Both the position numbers and the translations under genes were made by a program. Shown here one piece after another: positions 57,666-64,000 of a DNA stretch of 64,000 nucleotides. The DNA lies in NCBI GenBank assembly GCA_013400975.1, contig WBMZ01000260.1, forward strand, positions 58,490 through 122,489, read 5' to 3'. Numbering within the stretch: position 1 is the first letter of the stretch; the number at the start of each line of letters is the position of its first letter. This DNA is from Atrichornis clamosus. Lineage: Eukaryota > Chordata > Aves > Passeriformes > Menuridae. Under the pieces are notes generated by a model that did not search any database, was not told where the DNA came from, and was given only the letters and a program-made list of their open reading frames with translations.

Positions 57666-59389
57666 TTAAACATCTCTGCCTTGTGTGTCAAATGAAAACA
57701 TGTTTATACTTTTAAATTTTATTTCTCTCATCCTGTTAATTATGTAATTTCTGTCAAGGTAAAGGTTTTTAAAGGAATTGACTTTACTGCAATTTTTCAG
57801 CTGAATTATCCTGATAGATACTATGTGGGAGCAAGGCCAACCTTATGCTGTATTTAGAAGGAAAGTTTTGAGCAGCTTGCAAGCAATTCTTTAATTCCAG
57901 CAGTTGAATTTCCTGCTGCTTCCACAAGGAAATAGGTCTTTACTTCACTGGCCTGAGTGTGAGAGATAATCAATGGAAGTAGTGTAATTTCTCATTCTTC
58001 ATGAAAGCACTCTAATAGGTCTGTGCTTGGGGATTTTCTTGTTTGTTGTTTACTCTGCATTTGGTATAGTTGTGGCAAAAATAAAGCCACGACTGTTGAA
58101 AAAGAATTTGCAATCCAAGTTGCAGAACCAGAGAATTCTATTTGCAAACATAAATGGGAAGACTGTCTTCTGTGTTCTTTAAATCCTTAGATTTTTCTGT
58201 ACTTTTGGTTTGCTCTCCCTGGCACAACTGGAAATGCCTATGTGAAGATGATGTCTTTGGAGAGTAAATAGAGTTCCAAATTAATGGGTATATCAAATGT
58301 GAACCCAAACACAAATATAAAACTTAAAAACTTAAAAATAGGAAAACAGTTATTAATGAGTTTCTTTTCCAGTAGAGTTTTCTTGGATTCACTTTTAACC
58401 ACAGCTGGTATTTTCAGTAGTGACTTGGAAGTAGCATCCAGAGGTCATGGGTGCTGAATATCTCACTAAATGGAGTGCTGGCCAGCAGTAAGCATTTCAC
58501 AGCAGAAGTTGAAGACTTTTCCTGAGAAACAGTGTCTCAAGGAGTTTTTATTTTTGCAAGGGACAGCTGTTTATAAACAAAAATCATTGTCCATGAAAGG
58601 CCTATAGCCAAAACAGCTAATGGTCTTCTAAGTTTTTGTCTTTGTGGCTGGTACAGTGCTATTGGAAAGTTGAGTGCTGCTCTATTGTAAAGTCAAAGAA
58701 AAAAAGCTGACATATTGATAGGGTTCCATTAAGCCTTCCTTATAGTGCTATAGTTCTTTCTAAATAGCTCATCAGAAAAATAAATTTTTTTTTAAAATGA
58801 TCGTCTAGTATAATAATCTATGGACCATTAAAGTAATAGCTTTCTCTTAATCTAATGGATAAGGCACTATAAAATAAAAATTAGAAACTGAAGCTTGCAT
58901 AAAATGTTTGTCCTATTTACAAGATCTATGGGGGAAAATTCACCATCTCTGAAAATTGTTGTACCAGGTTGCAGTGTTTAAATAATTAATTGAACTATTC
59001 ATATTTTTTTTTAAGTCCTGTCATGTGTGTGTGTTTTCATGGAGAACTTTCAGATAATTCCATCAGTCCCTTTGTCTTTCCTCAGTATTGCTTCTGGATT
59101 GAAAGTTGTTTCTCACATCTATCTTGAGAGAAAAGAAAAAAAAGCTTGCACAAGTATAGGCATTTACAATTAACTTAATTGTATATGTTCTTTTCACTAT
59201 ACTTAAAATGCAAAAGGTTGGAGTACAATTACGGTATTTAACAGAAGCAATCTTCAAAGGCATGATTCATTCATAAAGGTGAGGCTCAATGTTATCATCA
59301 ATGTTACTTGTGTAGTGGGATGACATTTAAAAATACCATCACGATAACTTACGTTCAGGATGTAATTATTGGCCAGCCTCGAAGTTGTA
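57666..59389. other. Non-coding stretch, nothing recognised
   Basis: AT-rich, no recognisable gene, RNA or repeat family. Confidence 0.55.
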
Positions 59390-59512
59390 CTCCTCATCCA
59401 AGTGGCTGCAATTAAAATTTTTAATAGGAGTCATATTGAGCTTGATGATCTACGGTTGCATTTGATCATCCTATATGGCTTTTCCAACTTAATTGATTGT
59501 ATGATTTTGTGT
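59390..59512 (+). mobile_element. CR1 LINE 3'-tail fragment
   Basis: Forward CR1 end: 'attgagcttgatgatctacg', then 'tatggcttttccaacttaat' and a tail 'tgattgtatgattttgtg' that resembles the CR1 octamer tail. Short and diverged; the left limit is uncertain. Confidence 0.6.
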
Positions 59513-60410
59513 TGACCTGTTTACTTCATAATATAAAAGGCAGTTAAGATGATCTGAAATATACACTTAAAAATTTGTATTCAGAAACTTTCCTGATATA
59601 CTGATAGTGTTGAAGTGAAACAGGGTTCATCCATGTAGAATGTTTTCTGCCATGTTTAGTGTGTGTTCCATGTTTTCTTTTTTTTCTCAAGAAAGGATTG
59701 ATTAATTTTTTCCAGCTATGATAAGACTTCTAAAGAGTGCTAGTATAATAACAATACTTGATGCTGTGGTGGTTTGGGGTTTTTTTCTGTGGGACTATAG
59801 AATGAAGATAGAGGTTATCCAGTTTGATTCCACCTTCTATATAAAGAAAGGAACGTATGGATGACATACTCAAATACAGGTCTAATATGTTTAAATGAAT
59901 ACCGTTTGTGTGTGTACTGGTCTTACAAATAGATAAGAAAGCTTCTGCTATTACTGAAATAAGTTATTATTCACTATTAAGCATTTCTTGGTTACAGTTT
60001 TTCAGAATTTAATAGCCTAATTATCCTACTTCAAGATTTTATTTGTAGAGTGCAACTACCAATCAGAGCAGGTTTATTCAACAGTAATTACCTGTTACAT
60101 CCATTGGGTATTGAAAACTAAATGGTCTTCGAAACTGAGCTTTCACACTTGACACTGTAAAAATGTTTTCACATTTAACTTAAATCTAATGAAAAATGCT
60201 GCAAACTTTTCTTCATAATTTAGGTGATTAAAGATTCTAATTGTGATGATGCCATTGACAGAAACATTTGAGATTTATCAGGTTCTCAGTCTGGTTAATG
60301 TATTTTATGAATGACGTTTCATTTTAATTAGTGATGTATGGTATGTGAAGGCAAAGGCTTTAAACAAGTTTTTTTACAATTAGGAAAGTATTTTTTTCAA
60401 TTCAGACTTG
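59513..60410. other. Non-coding stretch, nothing recognised
   Basis: Short AT-rich interval without a recognised gene or repeat. Confidence 0.55.
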
Positions 60411-60960
60411 TGATGACAGGACTGTAGAAACCCAGAAGAAAAGGGGCTAATATGTATGTCTCAAATACCAATAAATGACCATGGAGTCAATCAAGAAGTG
60501 TTGGTAAAAACAAGCTGTGAGAAAGAACAGGATACAGCTGATGAAGGAAGCTATACAGAGTTAGGATCTTTCTGGGGCAAATGTCCTTGTTCTAGGTCCT
60601 GGAGATAAGCACAACACGATACAGCACAAGAATCAGACGCCTGATGCCCTCTGAGCCCTTTCCAAAAAAGGTCTAGAAGAATTAACTGCACATGGTAACT
60701 AATTTGCATAGAAAGTGAAAAATTTAGCTCCAGGGTGGGGAAAACTTCTCTATAAAGTGGTACCCTTGCAAAGCCCAGGCAGTGCTCCCAGAATCCTGGA
60801 CACCTCATCATTTGGATCAACAGTGGAGACAGGACTGATGATCTTTCTTTCTTTCTTCCTGTCTTTCCTTTTCCCTCTCCCTCTCTTTAAACTCTCCTAC
60901 TCTGTCGCTTGTTTTTCACCCTACCCCTTGCTCAAAATCCACCGCTGTGTGTTTATACTA
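60411..60960 (+). mobile_element. Probable ERVL-type LTR, + orientation
   Basis: Begins near TGTGATGACAGG (60409) or TGATGACAGG (60411). A TCTATAAAG TATA-like box lies near 60750. It is followed by a CACCTCATCATTTGGATCAA block and a long pyrimidine tract (60840-60900), a layout I associate with R/U5 of avian ERVL LTRs. The 3' end is unclear and I found no convincing target-site duplication, so it may be 3'-truncated. Confidence 0.55.
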
Positions 60961-61816
60961 GAAGAAGATAAGGGACTAATGTACTGATTTCCATGCCAAG
61001 TGTATAATTTACTAATAGAACTTCCTAAGCTTTTGCAGACCCTCTGATTTGTTCCTTTTCAACCATGAGCATCTGTGCATTTGTGTATTCCCTTCCCTTT
61101 CACGGTGGAGTGCCACAATGAGTAGATAGTAAGACTTGCATGTTGTTAACATTGATTGTGGACATTATTATCTATATAAGCATATAGAGATATGCTTATC
61201 TCTATAAAGCTGATGCTATTGATTTGACTTATATAGTAGCTACTCCTTTTTTATGCTAGGGTTTATGCTGGATTAAATGGGGAATAGTTACTGGGCTGTT
61301 CTTTTTGAGATTAGCACTGGTCCAACCTTGCTTCCAGCATTGGTTTAAAAATGCATATGGACTTTCCTCATCTAAAATTAGGAGTAAATGAAAGACAAAT
61401 TTTATTTCTTATTAGTACCAAAATGATCAACTGAGTCTGTATTTCACAGAATGAGGCATAGCAAAAGTTTTCCTTTATGTTTCTAATGCCCAAAACTTGG
61501 AGGCCTCTGAGAGGTGACTTCATTTACAGTCTTTCTAGATTGGCATAATATTGAGCATGCATTAAATTGTGCATCCTAATTTAACAACCAGAAAAGCTTA
61601 TAATATTCCAGCTCCATCTTTCCTGCCTACTCTATCAGAAAGCTATGAGATGTAGAAAGCTATGAGATGCTCTCTGTTCTGGCTTTGAGCCCTGTAGGCA
61701 TTTGCCTCTATGACAGGAATCCCCAGCATCCCCTTGGAAAGAAGACTTTCCAAGGCAGAAGTGGTAAAATAAAAAAGGCAGGATCTGATTAAATCATAAA
61801 CATTAATCACCTTTTT
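60961..61816. other. Non-coding stretch
   Basis: No gene recognised. A small tandem duplication of 'agaaagctatgagatg' lies at about 61637-61669. Confidence 0.55.
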
Positions 61817-62146
61817 TGTGGATGTTACAGGCCTGGGTGCAAAGAGATTTCAGTTTCCTGACAAGTGTCTGTGTGAAAGCAAGGCTTTCTCAAGGACGCT
61901 GCAGGAAAACAATTTAGAAGTATTGTAAACTATGGTCTTGTTATGAGACCAAAGAAGAAAACACATGAGGTAAGAGTTACTGGGTCCAGCCAATCCCTCT
62001 GGGGGGTGGCTGGTCAGTGAACCAATGACCTTATGTTAGTCCAGTGTGCTAAGGTATATAAGCACCTTTGTAAATATAAAAAAGAGGTCGGTTTTGCATC
62101 TACATAAGATCATCCGTGTTGTTGGTGTCCGGGCTCGCTAGCGACA
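61817..62146 (+). mobile_element. Solo LTR with 6-bp target duplication CTTTTT
   Basis: Begins TGTGGATG and ends GCTAGCGACA, 330 bp. A perfect 6-bp repeat CTTTTT flanks it at 61811-61816 and 62147-62152. A TATATAA box lies at 62055-62061, with ATAAA-rich text downstream. The GTCCGGGCTCGCTAGCGACA end is of the kind I know from avian ERVK LTRs, and the 6-bp duplication agrees. No internal sequence is attached. Confidence 0.87.
62055..62061 (+). promoter_or_regulatory. TATA box of the 61.8-kb LTR
   Basis: TATATAA about 90 bp before the LTR end, in a position consistent with the U3/R border. Confidence 0.6.
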
Positions 62147-62152
62147 CTTTTT

Positions 62153-63632
62153 CACCAACATAAATATATATACTCCTGTTATAATAATAATTTCAATGCT
62201 CATGCTAGCTGCCAGAGGAATATTTTATAGGGAAAGAACCAATAAATGCAGTTGTAATAGAAAAACAAGTGGGTTTTTTTATTTTTTGCTAAATGTATAC
62301 ATGTCTACTATTGCAGATGCAAATATCCCTGAATAAGCAAGGTCTGTGTAACAAAGTTCTAGTTGGAAAGATAGAGTCTAGAAAACAACCCTATGGAGAA
62401 GAGAGGAAGGAATAAAAATAATTTCAGTAAATCCGTTTAGTGATCCAATTGATGATGTCAGCCACAAGCCGTTTGTGTACTGGAGCTGAGTAAGCATTGG
62501 CATGCAACAGCAGGTCCCACCAAGACTAGCATATCACAGAACTGGACTCTGACCCAGTAGCAGAGTATGAATTAACTTTTTAAATTTTAAGGTGGACCAT
62601 ATCACTAGCATAACAGCAAATCTGCTCTGACATTACTTTGCTGTGACTCACTTTCTCCAAGCAGAAGCAGCATGGTATTAAGGAATCTGTTTGAAATGAC
62701 ACGGGGGAATATATATAGAGAGAGAGTAAAAGGGAATAATTTTCTTTTAAATTGAAAGAATTATATTCTTTTTTTTTCACTTGTATCATTTAAATTGTGG
62801 TTAAAATGGAATGACAGTATGCGTTATTTGCATTACCATAAATTTCTTTATTAATAGTGATTCATCTTGCTACACACACTGACTCCAGTATAGATGCAAG
62901 AAACATTCCTTTTTGGCAACAGTAATAGTTATGCAATGGGTTTTATAGTTACTGACAGCCTATCCCTGCTTAAGAAATTGGTCATTAAAGCCATCCAGAA
63001 CAATTATGAGGTATATGTCTTGATATATTATTCTATATTACCCATTGCTAACTACTGTAGATTTTTGTCTAATAGACATGCCTATTTAAAAAGAACTACA
63101 AAGGAGACTCCCTAGAAACCTTGGAAGTAGCACAATAGACATATTATGTGGCATTGCTCTGCTCTGAACAAGGTATTGTCAGTACGCCAACCCAGTGCTG
63201 GTTGTGGGCTCTACTGGTACACAGCATCCATTTAATTAGAGAAGCAGAGTTCTTTCTGCTTGGGCTTGTTTAAAGACCTATGGCACCTTCTGAGGCAACA
63301 GAAGCTTACCTCTGTCTACCTTCACATCATCCTAAACATTTAGTCTGTCTGACTAAGAACAACTATGCTGTGCTGCAGTACTGGAAGAACTGTCCTCAGT
63401 CTACTAATGAAGTTCTGCCATTTCTTGATAAGAGAAACATGTGGAACAAAGCATGTTTTGTGAGCTTGGGGAAGTTTTTAAAGGAATGGCCCCTTTAAAC
63501 CTTAGCTTTTATAGTTAAATATGGAGGGTATCCTGCTAATCAAAGGACCTTCTTTGTAGACTCTGATGTTGAGGAATACATTTGGCACAGGTAGCTCTGG
63601 GCACAGCTGCAGGACAAGTTGCAGATTGAGGC
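62153..63632. other. Non-coding stretch
   Basis: AT-rich, no recognised gene or repeat. A GAGAGAGAG patch lies near 62716. Short open frames at 62894-63115 and 63280-63498 have no recognisable content. Confidence 0.5.
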
Positions 63633-64000
63633 TGTGGGGAGCCGGGGACAAGAGGTCGGGAACTGCCGACCCTTTGCATAACAAAGGCCCCAGGACCTGT
63701 GGCCCCGGGCAAGTGATAGGACGCTCAGAGACAAGGCAGGAGCCTCACTTCGTGAGGGTATAAAACTTCAGAGTTTCCTTTTCTCCTCCTCGGCGGCACC
63801 CACCTTGATCTGTTATTCTGTTGTTGCAACGTGGTTCAATTATTCTGAGGATCCAGACGTCTGAGACTCTGCTATGGGATACCTGGTGTCGAGCCAGTAG
63901 GGGAACCTTGTCTGACTGAGTGTGGGATGTGCGGGGCGTCAGGTGGGGCATCCATCAGCTCACTGGAGTCGCCAGCTGGGAAGGGGCCTCAGTCCCAGCT
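63633..64000 (+). mobile_element. LTR and possible provirus start, cut by window edge
   Basis: Begins TGTGGGGAGCCGGGG, switching to GC-rich sequence from an AT-rich flank. A TATAAAA box lies at 63759-63765. Around 63880-63900 a TGGTGTCGAGCC stretch could be either the LTR end region or a primer-binding site. The G-rich sequence after it could be a proviral leader. The 3' boundary, duplication and internal genes lie outside the window, so solo LTR versus provirus is undecided. Confidence 0.55.
63759..63765 (+). promoter_or_regulatory. TATA box of the right-edge LTR
   Basis: TATAAAA following a GC-rich upstream region, oriented toward the window edge. Confidence 0.55.

Noticed and set aside
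1..64000. CRISPR array, operon, riboswitch or tRNA genes
   Set aside because: No regularly spaced repeats, no prokaryotic gene organisation and no tRNA-like A/B box pairs were seen. The window is vertebrate nuclear DNA.

Overview
This looks like a stretch of vertebrate, almost certainly bird, nuclear DNA. The base composition is AT-rich and stop codons are dense in all frames. The interspersed repeats are CR1 LINEs plus many retroviral LTRs, with no Alu/B1-type SINEs. Several LTR types resemble ones I know from songbird and other neoavian genomes, but the species cannot be fixed from this sequence alone.

Protein-coding host sequence is scarce. One strong candidate locus is a CpG island at about 15.06-15.83 kb. 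It holds an ATG in good Kozak context and a 46-nt coding segment that ends in a splice-donor-like site, so it is a probable promoter and first coding exon of a + strand gene. I do not recognise the gene. No later exon could be identified confidently, so most of the remainder is best read as intron or intergenic sequence.

The main structured object is a decayed class I (gammaretrovirus-like) endogenous provirus on the - strand, about 41.29-48.38 kb. In its own 5'->3' order it carries gag (capsid and a CCHC knuckle), pol (RT with YMDD, RNase H, integrase with an intact D-X35-E core and a GPF-type C-terminus) and env (SU remnants and a TM with a CX7CC motif). All genes are broken. Gag is a single frame with four nonsense codons; pol has at least four frame changes, one at a 10-base homopolymer. 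Its 3' LTR sits in a CR1 reverse-transcriptase fragment. Its 5' LTR, leader and matrix region are missing, and the LTR abutting gag appears to be an unrelated solo insertion.

About ten further LTRs are scattered through the window. For several I could define both ends and a target-site duplication by eye: CAGGTG at 23.4 kb, GGGG at 29.2 kb inside a CR1, CTGG at 33.9 kb, GTGGC at 36.5 kb and CTTTTT at 61.8 kb. CR1 copies lie at 4.6, 28.8-30.0, 33.4, 41.2, 55.7-57.7 and 59.4 kb, with a much older one near 11.6 kb. A dense retroelement cluster covers 48.4-51.3 kb. Another LTR begins at 63.63 kb and runs toward or past the right edge.

I found no tRNA, rRNA, CRISPR array or complete intact host gene, and no convincing undescribed functional system. 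The most informative content is the nested retroelement history and the possible first exon.
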